Below are positions 16,836 to 25,275 of a DNA stretch of 47,496 bases, piece by piece. This DNA comes from Oscillospiraceae bacterium. Lineage in GTDB: Bacteria > Bacillota > Clostridia > UMGS1883. Within the stretch, counting starts at the first letter, position 1, and every line of letters starts with the position of its first letter. Position numbers and translations under genes: made by a program. The notes beneath the pieces are model-generated. The model saw only the letters and a program-made list of their open reading frames with translations, searched no databases and was not told the DNA's origin. The stretch is taken from positions 1 to 47,496 of the forward strand of contig SVJW01000011.1 of NCBI GenBank assembly GCA_015068735.1, written 5' to 3'.

Positions 16836-17720
16836 TTATTCTTTTACTGCACCGACCATAACGCCCTTTGTGAAGTACTTCTGAATGAAGGGATACAAAA
16901 GGAGAATCGGAACAACAGAAACGATGATTACAGCGTACTTGATAACTTCCGCCAACATCAATGTGTCACCGCTTGCTACACCACCGCCTGCCGTAAATTC
17001 TGAAATGTTAGTATCCTGAAGAATCTTTCTGAGGAACAACTGCAAGGGCAGAAGGTCAGTATCCATAAGATAAATAGCCGCATTGAACCAAGCGTTCCAC
17101 TGAGCAACGGCATAGTAAAGAGCTATAACCGCAACTGTGGGAAGTGCGAGAGGAAGTACGATACTTACGAAAGTACGGAAAGGACTTGCACCATCAATTT
17201 CCGCAGCTTCTTCCAAAGCCGTAGGAACGGCAGCAAAACCTGAACGCATAATTATCATATTATACGTACTGAGAGCTGTGGGAAGAAGAATTGCCCAACG
17301 GGTATTGTAAAGACCCAGATCAATTACGTTAAGGAAAGTCGGAATCATACCACCGCCAAAGTACATTGTAATAAGGGCAAAAATGGAAAGTGCCTTATTC
17401 CAATAAAGTCCTTTTCTGGAAAGAACATACGCAAAGGTAGCTGTAAGTATCAATGAAATTATTGTACCTGCTATAACATAAATGAAAGTATTTCCGTATG
17501 CAACCCAGATACTTTCTCTTGCAAAAACTTCTTTATAAGCTTCTGTATAGAATCCGAGAGGTTTAATCAGCAAACCGGAATGAGACATAAGCTCGGACGG
17601 TTTGGAGAAGGAAGCTAACAATACATAGAGCATAGGGTAAAGACAAATAATCGCTACCACTGCAAGAAAGATAATATTGAATATTTCAAATATTATTTCT
17701 CCTTTAGATCTTTTTATCAT
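16836..17720 (-). CDS. Carbohydrate ABC transporter permease (LplC-like, MalG type)
   Basis: A 294-residue inner-membrane permease with about six hydrophobic helices. The EAA loop that contacts the ATPase is EEAAEIDGASPFRTFVSIVL. The C-terminus ends GVMVGAVKE, common in LplC-type permeases of Gram-positive bacteria. With the LplB-like permease and the binding lipoprotein upstream it forms a CUT1 importer for oligosaccharides. No ATPase gene is in the window; such systems commonly share a MsmK/MsmX-type ATPase encoded elsewhere. The gene lies 16 bp after the first permease and ends before a strong terminator. Confidence 0.9.
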   Translation of the reverse strand: MIKRSKGEIIFEIFNIIFLAVVAIICLYPMLYVLLASFSKPSELMSHSGLLIKPLGFYTEAYKEVFARESIWVAYGNTFIYVIAGTIISLILTATFAYVLSRKGLYWNKALSIFALITMYFGGGMIPTFLNVIDLGLYNTRWAILLPTALSTYNMIIMRSGFAAVPTALEEAAEIDGASPFRTFVSIVLPLALPTVAVIALYYAVAQWNAWFNAAIYLMDTDLLPLQLFLRKILQDTNISEFTAGGGVASGDTLMLAEVIKYAVIIVSVVPILLLYPFIQKYFTKGVMVGAVKE

Positions 17721-17736
17721 TTTTCTTCCTCCTTCC

Positions 17737-18687
17737 TTAGAATAATCCGCTGTCGGTGAACTTCTTACTTAAAGCATTTGCTGAAAGAACAAGTACACAG
17801 TTAATTACAGAGTTAAATAAACCTACTGCTGTAGAGAAGCTATAATTACTACCACCTATACCTTCTCTGAATACGTAGGAAGATATAATATCCGCTGTAT
17901 CGTATATAGTTTCGTCGTACAGAAGGATAGTCTTATCTGCGCCTATGCTCATGATTGAACCAATCTTGAGAATGAACATAATTACAATTGTGGGCATAAT
18001 GCCGGGAATTGTAACATGGATAAGCTGTTTCCACTTACCTGCACCGTCAATTTTTGCAGCCTCGTAAAGAGACATATCAACACCGGAAAGTGCAGCAAGG
18101 TAAATAATACTACCCCAACCTGCCGCCTGCCAGATATCAGAAACAATATAGATTATCCTATAAAACTCTCGTTTATGTAATATACCTGTAGTATACTCAT
18201 TACCTGTCATCTGGGAAACAAAGTAAGTAATGAAACCTCTGTTAGAGGTAAAGTCAACAACCATACCACAAACAACAACCAGAGAGATGAAGTGCGGAAG
18301 GTAGCTTGTTGTCTGAATAAATTTCTTATACTTCTGGCTACGAAGTTCGTTCATCATAAGAGCCAGAATAATCGGAATGGGGAAACCGAATATAATTCCG
18401 TAGAAATTCAAAAGAAGTGTATTTTTAAGAATAGTTCCAAAATATCTACTTCCAAAGAATGTTTCAAAATGCTCTAAGCCGACCCATTCACTGTCTATAA
18501 TTCCGTAAATCGGTTTAAAATCCTTGAACGCAATAATGATACCGTACATAGGCTTATACATGAACAGTATGTACCATATTACTGCCGGAAGAGCAAGCAG
18601 ATAAACCCACTTGTTGCGCTTAAAGTCTTTCGCAACTGTAGTAAACCAGCTTTGTTTCAAGGCTACGGTTTGTTGTTTTTTTGCCAC
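17737..18687 (-). CDS. Carbohydrate ABC transporter permease (LplB-like, MalF type)
   Basis: A 316-residue membrane protein. The N-terminal segment WVYLLALPAVIWYILFMYKP and the EAA loop YEAAKIDGAGKWKQLIHVTI are typical of LplB-type permeases, which often handle oligosaccharides released by surface enzymes. It pairs with the downstream LplC-like permease to form the channel. It lies 135 bp after the binding protein gene, with a perfect 12-bp hairpin in between that could lower permease expression relative to the binding protein. Confidence 0.9.
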   Translation of the reverse strand: MAKKQQTVALKQSWFTTVAKDFKRNKWVYLLALPAVIWYILFMYKPMYGIIIAFKDFKPIYGIIDSEWVGLEHFETFFGSRYFGTILKNTLLLNFYGIIFGFPIPIILALMMNELRSQKYKKFIQTTSYLPHFISLVVVCGMVVDFTSNRGFITYFVSQMTGNEYTTGILHKREFYRIIYIVSDIWQAAGWGSIIYLAALSGVDMSLYEAAKIDGAGKWKQLIHVTIPGIMPTIVIMFILKIGSIMSIGADKTILLYDETIYDTADIISSYVFREGIGGSNYSFSTAVGLFNSVINCVLVLSANALSKKFTDSGLF

Positions 18688-18745
18688 TTTAAATTCTCCT
18701 ATCTTACCAAGGCGAAGATAATAATTAACCGTTAATTACGCAATC

Positions 18746-18772
18746 ATGTGGGCGACTATGAGTCGCCCACAT
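18746..18772. other. Perfect 12-bp hairpin between binding-protein and permease genes
   Basis: ATGTGGGCGACT and AGTCGCCCACAT flank a 3-nt loop. No T-run follows on the minus strand, so it is more likely an mRNA-stabilising or processing hairpin, giving excess binding protein, than a complete terminator. Confidence 0.65.
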
Positions 18773-18822
18773 AAATAGATTTTATAAAACTGCGTTACTG
18801 TAAAATCGCCTTTGTTTTTCTA

Positions 18823-20568
18823 TTACTCTGCTGCTTCAGCTGCTTCCATTGCTGCAATCTTTTCGTCTAAGTATTCAGTCTTTTCAAGTCCGCGTTTGTA
18901 AGCAGCCTGCTTAATCTTGAGGATTTCTTCCATACCCATCTTCTTAACTTCTTTTACGAATTTGTCGTAATCTTCAAGAGTCTTTTCACCGGAAAGGAAC
19001 AAAGCCCAGTTTTCTGTAAGGTATGTAGTAAGGTCCTTGGAAAGATCAGTGATCTTATCATCTTCCTTCAATGTTGTGGGAGATGCAGGAAGATTTGCAC
19101 ACTTATCAACAGCTATACAGTACTCAGTAGCCTTATCCTGAAGCTTCTTCTGTTCAGCAGTGATGCTGGAGTTAAGAGCCTTGTTAACTTCGTTATCATA
19201 CAAGCAAACGATACCGCCGTTTACACCTGCTGCAGTATATGCGTTATATGCATCTATAATATTATCTGCGCCGGTAATTTTTTCTGTAAAGTGCTTCTTA
19301 CCGTTTGCATCAACTGTATATGTTTCGCCTTCAATACCCCAGTTACCGAGAGCATTACCTTCGGGAGAGTAGAGATAGTCGAAGAGACGAACGATTTCTA
19401 CTGCATATTTGGACTGTGAGTTAATAAGAGCACTTGTACCGCCTACAACACCCTTACCAACCTTACCTGTACGAGCCTGACCCTTAGAGTTTTCAACCAT
19501 TGGAACGGGAACAAGGTTCATACTGGATTTCTTTTCTTTAGCAGCAAGTACATACTTGATTGCTGTATTGTTGTAGTCACAGTAGAATGCACCAAGCTGA
19601 TCGTTAAGAACAAGGTAGTCAAGTGTCTTCTGGTCTGTTGTTGCGTAATCGGGGTTTACAAGACCTCTTTCACGCCAGTCACAGATCATAGCGATGAAGT
19701 CTCTCATACCGTCTTCTACAACGCCGTGTGTGATTTCGTTATCATCAGGATCAAGGTAATAGTTCCAGTTGAATACATCAAATGCAGGCATGAATACAAA
19801 CTTTGTCATGTAAGCAAATGTTGAGAAACCAACTTCATCCTTCTTACCGTTGCCGTTGGGATCCTGTTCTACAAAAGCTGTAAGAACTGTTTCCCAATCT
19901 TCAATTGTTCTGATGTTTTCGGGGTTCTTAAGACGTTCTTCAATGTCAACTTTGTCAAGCCAATCCTTACGGATGAAGTAACCGTCATAGTAGTTGTAAG
20001 CTCTGTCAGTGTAACATGTAGGAATACCATAGATACCGCCATCATCATTGTACATACGAATGGTCTTTTCAGCATCGGGATGCTTTTCAAGGAACGCCTT
20101 GATATGGGGAGCAAACTTGTCGATGTAATCATCAAGCTTAAGGAACATACCGTTATAAGCAGCTTCCTTAACTGCAGCTTTATTCCATCCACCGTAGAAA
20201 TATGTACTTATGAAGAGTACATCAGGAATCTGACCGGAGTTAATCATAAGAGAAACCTTATCTGTAGTTGTATCTACAGGATGCTGGAAATCAATTGTAA
20301 TACCGGTTCTCTTCTGAAGTTCCTGCATTGCAGGAGATTCATTGTAGTCAGCAACTGCGTCTCTTGATTTGTTGTCAAGATAAATTGAAATCTTAATACC
20401 ATCCTCAGAAATAGGCATTGTATTTTCAGTAATTGCTTCCATACCGGAAATGTCTACTGCCGGCTCAATCTTTTTGCCACTGCCGGCACCGCCGCCACAA
20501 CCTGCGAAAGTAGCAACCGCAAGAATAACTGCAATCACTAACGTCGCGATTTTTTTGAAGTTTTTCAT
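18823..20568 (-). CDS. Extracellular solute-binding lipoprotein of the ABC importer (LplA-like)
   Basis: A lipoprotein of 581 residues. The signal sequence ends in the lipobox FAGC, so the mature protein is lipid-anchored outside the membrane, where it captures oligosaccharides for the two permeases. The body carries LplA-type features (PDVLFISTYFYGGW, NPNYATTDQ-like segments, and GMEEILKIKQAAYKR at the C-terminus). The frame is open 105 bp further upstream, but ATG 20568 is chosen because GGAG lies just ahead and the signal peptide starts there. It is the first gene of the importer operon. The likely ligands are unsaturated uronate oligosaccharides, judged from the neighbouring GH88 enzyme. 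Confidence 0.9.
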   Translation of the reverse strand: MKNFKKIATLVIAVILAVATFAGCGGGAGSGKKIEPAVDISGMEAITENTMPISEDGIKISIYLDNKSRDAVADYNESPAMQELQKRTGITIDFQHPVDTTTDKVSLMINSGQIPDVLFISTYFYGGWNKAAVKEAAYNGMFLKLDDYIDKFAPHIKAFLEKHPDAEKTIRMYNDDGGIYGIPTCYTDRAYNYYDGYFIRKDWLDKVDIEERLKNPENIRTIEDWETVLTAFVEQDPNGNGKKDEVGFSTFAYMTKFVFMPAFDVFNWNYYLDPDDNEITHGVVEDGMRDFIAMICDWRERGLVNPDYATTDQKTLDYLVLNDQLGAFYCDYNNTAIKYVLAAKEKKSSMNLVPVPMVENSKGQARTGKVGKGVVGGTSALINSQSKYAVEIVRLFDYLYSPEGNALGNWGIEGETYTVDANGKKHFTEKITGADNIIDAYNAYTAAGVNGGIVCLYDNEVNKALNSSITAEQKKLQDKATEYCIAVDKCANLPASPTTLKEDDKITDLSKDLTTYLTENWALFLSGEKTLEDYDKFVKEVKKMGMEEILKIKQAAYKRGLEKTEYLDEKIAAMEAAEAAE

Positions 20569-20788
20569 GTTTGTTTTCCACTCCTTAAAAAATAATTTTT
20601 GTTGTATTATAATTTTACCAGCAAATTCTCGTTTTGTATATGTCCATTTTTTCACTTTTGCCCCTATTTTCACTTAAAATGCTATATTTTTGACATTTTT
20701 AAGATATTTTTTTTGGTAAAATGCCACAAAAAAATCTTAATACTGTAATATTTTGGAATATATCCACTTTTTTTACTAAATCCATCTG

Positions 20789-20925
20789 TCAAGAAAGAAT
20801 TCCCGATGCACTTTTTTCATTAACATAAAGGATAAAATCCGGATGAGCTTTCAAAAGAGTTGTCGGAACAAGGTTTGTTACTTTTTTTGATTTTATTGTT
20901 TTTTCTACGGCATATAAAAGGCCAA
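20789..20925 (-). pseudogene. Remnant of a NagB-like (glucosamine-6-phosphate deaminase family) gene, 3' end only
   Basis: Minus-strand translation gives about 45 residues containing VTNLVPTTLLKAHPDFILYV and KSASGILS before a TGA at 20789. This resembles the C-terminal VP(A/T)-x-LLK-x-HP motif of the GlcN6P deaminase/isomerase family. The 5' part of the gene is absent; the sequence changes into the transposase remnant at about 20930. It probably represents a gene truncated by insertion and deletion. Confidence 0.6.
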
Positions 20926-20929
20926 TGAC

Positions 20930-21364
20930 AAGTAAAGGCAGCCACTAATGGTGGGAATATTTATATGATGAATACTATGATTGTGTGATTTGTCCGGAGT
21001 ATCAATTACTTAATCACAGAACTACAAACCGTGATGTTTACAGAGAATACAGAAGTAATCCGGATGTATACAGTAATTTCCCTGCAAGACATTTATGCAC
21101 AGAATCAAAGGATTATGCGAAAACAGTAACAAAGCACATATGGCCAGATTACATAGAACTTGCGGAAGATATTCGGTGTACGACCAAATATGCTGAATTA
21201 TATAAACTGCGAAAAGAAAAAAACAAGTGAGTATTTGCAGATGCGAAAGAAAAGTACGCAATGAAACACACTCCATATACAGTCTTGCGCAGGCAACTAA
21301 CTGGGTAAGACTTAAGTTTGCTGCGATGAATTTTAAAAAAGCTTGCCAAATGGAAGGGCAATAA
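20930..21364 (+). pseudogene. Decayed IS1182-type transposase (C-terminal part)
   Basis: The frame encodes DEYYDCVICPEYQLL, then TTNRDVYREYRSNP and a KHIWPDYIELAEDIR-like segment, hallmarks of IS1182-family DDE transposases. The expected ERVFADAKEK motif is interrupted: a TGA stands where Arg is expected just before VFADAKEKYAMKH. A frameshift follows near 21305 before VRLKFAAMNFKKACQMEGQ and TAA at 21364. The N-terminal two thirds are missing, so it is inactive. It separates the importer locus from the ubiquitin-like operon. Confidence 0.8.
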
Positions 21365-21413
21365 TACACCTTCCAAATTGCTCATTTTTATCTTATATTT
21401 AATAAATATGAAG

Positions 21414-21450
21414 AAGAACCCGATTTTGCCTAACGCTAAGTCGGGTTCTT
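21414..21450. terminator. Hairpin downstream of the ubiquitin-like operon (candidate terminator, first stem)
   Basis: AAGAACCCGA/TCGGGTTCTT, a 10-bp stem with a 17-nt loop, near the end of the transposase remnant. It may be a terminator read in either direction or part of the old IS end. The T-run is only partial (TTCTTC on the minus strand). Confidence 0.5.
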
Positions 21451-21460
21451 CGACAGTTTG

Positions 21461-21494
21461 AGACCATCCGCCATATATAGTGGATGGTCTTTTG
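21461..21494. terminator. Hairpin downstream of the ubiquitin-like operon (second stem)
   Basis: AGACCATCC/GGATGGTCT, a 9-bp stem followed by TTTTG on the plus strand, 8 bp from the stop of the last gene of the operon. It works best for plus-strand transcription and is a modest barrier on the minus strand. Confidence 0.55.
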
Positions 21495-21501
21495 TCCTGA
21501 A

Positions 21502-22464
21502 CTATTCTGTTTTTTTAACTATAGGAAGCAAAATGTTCTGTCCCTCATAAATTTCATCTGCATTTTTTATGCCACTTTGTGCCATAATTATTTTTAAGTT
21601 TGCTTCGTAATCAATACCCTTTTTTAAACAAATTATATAAAGGTTTTCACCTTTTTTTACGGTGTATCGTTCAAACAAAGGTTCTCCATCATGCTGTTTT
21701 TCTAACAAAGAAGCATTTATTTCACCAATTTTCTCATCTTGCTTTTCCAAGCGGTCCTGATAATCATTTTTTATCGAAAGCAAAGAATATCCGAGAGCTA
21801 AACAAGCTACACAAAGAAGAGAAATGATCGAAATTAAAACTTTGCTTGTTTTACGTGGCGTTTTATCAACCTTTTCTACTTTTTTCTGTTCAATTTTTAT
21901 GGGTTTACCGATTTCATCGTAAATGTAGTATCCCTTTAATTTCTCAATCTTCCCATTTTTCCACTGAAAAAATCCTCTAATATTCTGAATTGGATCTATA
22001 ACATAAGCAACCTGGAACGGCAAATTAAAGAAATTCTCCTGAATAAACATATCATAGTTGGACAAAAATATACCGTAATTCGGATGAGTATGTTGCCATC
22101 CGATAATTTTCTTTTCAGGGCATAATTTTTCGTGTTCTTTGTGAACATAATCCCAGGTTTCGTGAGTAAATGTCAAAGTTGCTGCTGACGCGTCTGTATA
22201 TTTCGCCTCAATGTAGTCAGAAATAATAACATGAGTTCTTCCGAGTTCCTCTGCGTACTCTCCAAAAATAATGCTTCCGAGTTCTTTGGTGGTGTCCGAA
22301 GAAGACATTTTTTCTAATTTCTTATAAACATCTTGTTTAATGTATACTTTTACGTCATCATTTTCAACTTCACCAAAAGCAAGAAAATTAAGAGGTAACT
22401 GAACGCTGTTATCTGCATTAATCTGTGTTTCTTGCACTTCAACTTCGAATTCTTTATTATCCAC
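21502..22464 (-). CDS. JAB/JAMM isopeptidase with transmembrane segment and LysM domain
   Basis: A 320-residue protein starting at GTG 22464 after AAAGGGGAAG. Residues about 30-190 form a JAB/MPN metalloprotease domain: Glu61 in KELGSIIFGE, then GWQHTHPNYGIFLSNYD with His125, His127, Ser135 and Asp138, a complete JAMM zinc site. Such enzymes cleave ubiquitin-like proteins from targets or trim their tails. A transmembrane helix follows at about 208-231, then a short coiled-coil, then a LysM domain at 267-315 (YTVKKGENLYIICLKKG), which normally binds peptidoglycan. The enzyme is therefore probably cytoplasmic, with the LysM outside. It is the last gene of the operon and a paralogue of the JAB protein at 23333-24355. 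Confidence 0.9.
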   Translation of the reverse strand: MDNKEFEVEVQETQINADNSVQLPLNFLAFGEVENDDVKVYIKQDVYKKLEKMSSSDTTKELGSIIFGEYAEELGRTHVIISDYIEAKYTDASAATLTFTHETWDYVHKEHEKLCPEKKIIGWQHTHPNYGIFLSNYDMFIQENFFNLPFQVAYVIDPIQNIRGFFQWKNGKIEKLKGYYIYDEIGKPIKIEQKKVEKVDKTPRKTSKVLISIISLLCVACLALGYSLLSIKNDYQDRLEKQDEKIGEINASLLEKQHDGEPLFERYTVKKGENLYIICLKKGIDYEANLKIIMAQSGIKNADEIYEGQNILLPIVKKTE

Positions 22465-22479
22465 TTTATCTCTTCCCCT

Positions 22480-23343
22480 TTACATAAATACTATTCCAAC
22501 CAAAACGGCGTAGCCTATTGCGGTAATAAGAGTTGTATTTGTATTAACCCCACTATTACTAAATATATACTGAGACTTAAATGGTTCGCTCATTATTTCA
22601 GCTTTACGAGCCTTTTTCTCAAGCTCTTTCATATAGATATAATTTGCGAAGATACCAGCTACGATATATCCGCCTAAAACAAATAAAGAAACCAGTGGAG
22701 TAAGACTGAAGACAAATATTGCAGCAAGCATAGCAAATCCAATCTCATACATTTTACGATATATAAACCAATACGGTCCAAATAAAAAGGCAGCCCAGTT
22801 CCACGAGTCTTTTTTAGACCAAAGCGTCATTTCTTTAAATTTTGGCACATAAAAGTCAACATTTGGTCCAACAAATCTGATAATTTCGCTGTCGTTCTCC
22901 GTCGGTTGAGTATATTCATACTCAACAACCCTAGTATGTGGTGAATATGTCGGGTTTGCTGAATACGAATTATGTTGATATTCCAATTGCTGTGCACTAT
23001 TTCCATCCATTACTTCAGCTATTTTTGTTGATAAGCGAGAACCGCAACTGCCACAAAACAAAGCAGCGCTATGGTTTTGCGAGCCGCAATGGGTACAATA
23101 AACCGGGGAGTTATTTATAGGCGTATCAGCTCCAAAAGGAATCTCCCTCGCGGGCACTGATGTTCCTTGATTATCCACACCATCAATAGTGCCCAAACAT
23201 CCAAAAGTAGTACATCCTTGATTTTCAATCCAACACTCTTTGTGATGCGGCATTTCACAAGCACTACATACAACTATATCATCATTTTCGGCGAGTTTAC
23301 TTTTGCAAAACGGACAAATCTTACCAATATATTCATTCACCAT
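22480..23343 (-). CDS. Prokaryotic RING-finger protein with zinc ribbon and DUF2628-like membrane domain
   Basis: A 287-residue protein. The N-terminus carries eight zinc ligands in RING/treble-clef order: Cys10, Cys13, Cys26, Cys29, His34, Cys37, Cys44, Cys49, including the shared GCTTFGC end. A zinc ribbon follows at about 83-101 (CTHCG, then CGSCG). The C-terminal half has a DUF2628-like element (SWNWAAFLFGPYWFIYRKMY) and two or three membrane helices. RING proteins act as E3 ligases by bringing a charged E2 to its target, so this is a candidate membrane E3. It overlaps the upstream JAB gene by 11 bp and lies 15 bp before the LysM-JAB gene. Its RING is a clear paralogue of that in 28710-29687. 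Confidence 0.85.
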   Translation of the reverse strand: MVNEYIGKICPFCKSKLAENDDIVVCSACEMPHHKECWIENQGCTTFGCLGTIDGVDNQGTSVPAREIPFGADTPINNSPVYCTHCGSQNHSAALFCGSCGSRLSTKIAEVMDGNSAQQLEYQHNSYSANPTYSPHTRVVEYEYTQPTENDSEIIRFVGPNVDFYVPKFKEMTLWSKKDSWNWAAFLFGPYWFIYRKMYEIGFAMLAAIFVFSLTPLVSLFVLGGYIVAGIFANYIYMKELEKKARKAEIMSEPFKSQYIFSNSGVNTNTTLITAIGYAVLVGIVFM

Positions 23344-24355
23344 CAGTTGCTGCTTCCCCCTCTTCTGTTACTGCTGTGTCGATATTCTCTTGAAAATCAT
23401 CTTCCATTTTTACGGGAGGTGATGTCTGCTGAACTTCGGGCTTTACCTCAAAAACAGGATTTTTCTGTTCCACAGGCGTTGATCCATTATTCGGGATGCT
23501 CTGCTGTGGTATAACTATAGTTTGAGGTTCTTCCCCGTAGTACTGAGGCATACCGTAATAAACAAGCATATCAAATAACATTTGCTGCTCTTCCAATTGT
23601 CTTTGCTGTTCTTTTTGTTGCTTCTTCAATCTTTCCATTTCCTCATTTTGGGACATATTTGAAAAAAACAGAAAAACTATCAGCAAACTCATAGCTCCAA
23701 GCAGCACGTTTTTAAACACAGAAAATCTACTACTATGAACTTTTCCTTCATCCAGCTGATCTTTCTCATTATTAACATCAATTTTTGCACCGGTTTTATT
23801 ATAAACATAAAAACCTTTACATCTTTCGATATTACCGTCAATCCAGAAATAAAATCCTTCAATATTCTGTATGGCATCAACAACATAGGCAACCTGATAA
23901 TCTTCATTGAAGAAGTTTTTATGAATAAACACATCATATTCTGAAAGGAAAATGCCAAAATCAGGATGAGTGTGTATCCAACCAACTATTTTCTCATCAG
24001 GATATTTCTTCTCCATTTCATCGTGAACATGTTCCCATGTTTCGTGAGTAAACTTTAACGTGGTAGGAGTTGCTTCGCAGTACTTTGCCTCTATAAAACC
24101 GTTAATTACTATATTGGTCTTTCCAAACTCCTCTACCACATAACCGATAAGCATTCCGCCACTTTCGTTTGTAGTTTTATTCTTTGTAAATTTATGTATA
24201 TCTTTGTATGTTTTTTGCAATATATAGATATTTTTATTTTCCTCAACCCGTTCTCCAATTAAAAGAATGTTCTGAGGAAGAACTTTTTTATTAATAGCTG
24301 AAGCTGTCTGTTTTACTTTCTTCTTTGTATTTTTTACATTCTTTTTCTTTGCCAT
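23333..24355 (-). CDS. JAB/JAMM isopeptidase with transmembrane segment and Gln/Pro-rich tail
   Basis: A 340-residue protein. The JAB/MPN domain is at about 30-190, with Glu64 in NESGGMLIGY and GWIHTHPDFGIFLSEYD giving His128, His130, Ser138 and Asp141: an intact JAMM active site. A very Lys-rich N-terminus precedes it. A transmembrane helix lies at about 214-233, followed by a Gln/Glu-rich coiled coil (236-262) and a Pro/Gln-rich low-complexity tail. The role is probably removal or maturation of the operon's ubiquitin-like protein at the membrane. It differs from its LysM-bearing paralogue mainly after the membrane helix. It starts 4 bp after the protease gene and overlaps the next RING gene by 11 bp. 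Confidence 0.9.
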   Translation of the reverse strand: MAKKKNVKNTKKKVKQTASAINKKVLPQNILLIGERVEENKNIYILQKTYKDIHKFTKNKTTNESGGMLIGYVVEEFGKTNIVINGFIEAKYCEATPTTLKFTHETWEHVHDEMEKKYPDEKIVGWIHTHPDFGIFLSEYDVFIHKNFFNEDYQVAYVVDAIQNIEGFYFWIDGNIERCKGFYVYNKTGAKIDVNNEKDQLDEGKVHSSRFSVFKNVLLGAMSLLIVFLFFSNMSQNEEMERLKKQQKEQQRQLEEQQMLFDMLVYYGMPQYYGEEPQTIVIPQQSIPNNGSTPVEQKNPVFEVKPEVQQTSPPVKMEDDFQENIDTAVTEEGEAATDGE

Positions 24356-24359
24356 TTTT

Positions 24360-25247
24360 TCACCCTAATATATCAATATCAAAATCTGTTCTTTCTCTCG
24401 GATCATATGTTAAATTTAAATTCTTTTTTTTCTGATAAATAAGCAAAATTAACAAAACAACGTTGCAAATTATCGATATGAGAGCAACCACACACACAAC
24501 AGCAAATGCTGACGAGGGATGTTCGTCGTCTTTTGATTTGTCATTTTTTTGTTTTGTTTCGTTTTTTTTCTCTTTAATAAAAGTGGGCTCTTTAATTTCG
24601 CCGGACACATTTCCTGACCCATCTAACTCCAGTCCAAGACTAACCAAACAGTTCTTCAATGTCTCTGTTGAAATTGCAAATCCAAGACCTTCACTGTCAG
24701 AAATTTTTAACGTGTTCATCCCTATTACCAGTCCATCATCATTCAGCAACGGACCACCGCTGTTACCTTCATTGATAGCGGCATCAATTTGTATATATTT
24801 ATTTCCACCGATTTCTCTGTTTTGTGCCGAAATTACACCTTTTGTAAGAGTGTATGACATACTCTTCGGAACACCTATAGCATAAATTTCATCGCCGGTT
24901 TGTATAGACGAACTATCTGCTATTGTTAGATAGGGGAATGCTCCCCCATCTACTCCCAACACCGCAATATCTTGCTCGTAATCAATACCTACCACAAAGA
25001 CATCATATTCATTCCCTGAATATGTTTCAATAACGATATCATCCGGATTTACAATAACATGTGCATTGGTCACAATACAATTTTCCCCAATTGAAAATCC
25101 GCTGCCCAACGAATGTTCAGAATGCACAATAAACACAGATTCATATACCTCTTCTGCAACAAAATTCATTGCAAAAACAGGTAAAGAAGTGGCGAGCAAC
25201 ATCGCCATTATCACCAACAAAGAGAGTAACACTCTGCGCGATTTCAC
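24360..25247 (-). CDS. Exported, membrane-anchored trypsin-like serine protease (DegP/HtrA-type, no PDZ)
   Basis: A 295-residue protein starting at GTG 25247 after AGGAGG (11 nt). A signal peptide or N-terminal membrane segment covers residues 1-26. The chymotrypsin-fold protease follows, with the triad His63 (TNAHVI), Asp93 (QDIAVLG) and Ser163 (GNSGGPLL). After a charged linker rich in Lys/Asp, a transmembrane helix lies at about 247-272, with a short tail. No PDZ domain is present, unlike HtrA. The catalytic domain should face outside. It sits between the E2 and JAB genes of the ubiquitin-like operon, so it is probably part of that system, perhaps cleaving envelope proteins or the outer loops of its partners. 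Confidence 0.88.
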   Translation of the reverse strand: MKSRRVLLSLLVIMAMLLATSLPVFAMNFVAEEVYESVFIVHSEHSLGSGFSIGENCIVTNAHVIVNPDDIVIETYSGNEYDVFVVGIDYEQDIAVLGVDGGAFPYLTIADSSSIQTGDEIYAIGVPKSMSYTLTKGVISAQNREIGGNKYIQIDAAINEGNSGGPLLNDDGLVIGMNTLKISDSEGLGFAISTETLKNCLVSLGLELDGSGNVSGEIKEPTFIKEKKNETKQKNDKSKDDEHPSSAFAVVCVVALISIICNVVLLILLIYQKKKNLNLTYDPRERTDFDIDILG

Positions 25248-25275
25248 GATATTACTCGCCTCCTAACGCTATTTA

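Noticed and set aside
20985..21230. An 81-codon open frame as a real small gene
   Set aside because: Its sequence is a fragment of an IS1182 transposase whose frame continues past a stop and a frameshift.
21365..21500. A copy of the tRNA-Arg 3' end as an attachment-site repeat
   Set aside because: No stretch matching the tRNA end was found here; only two unrelated hairpins are present.
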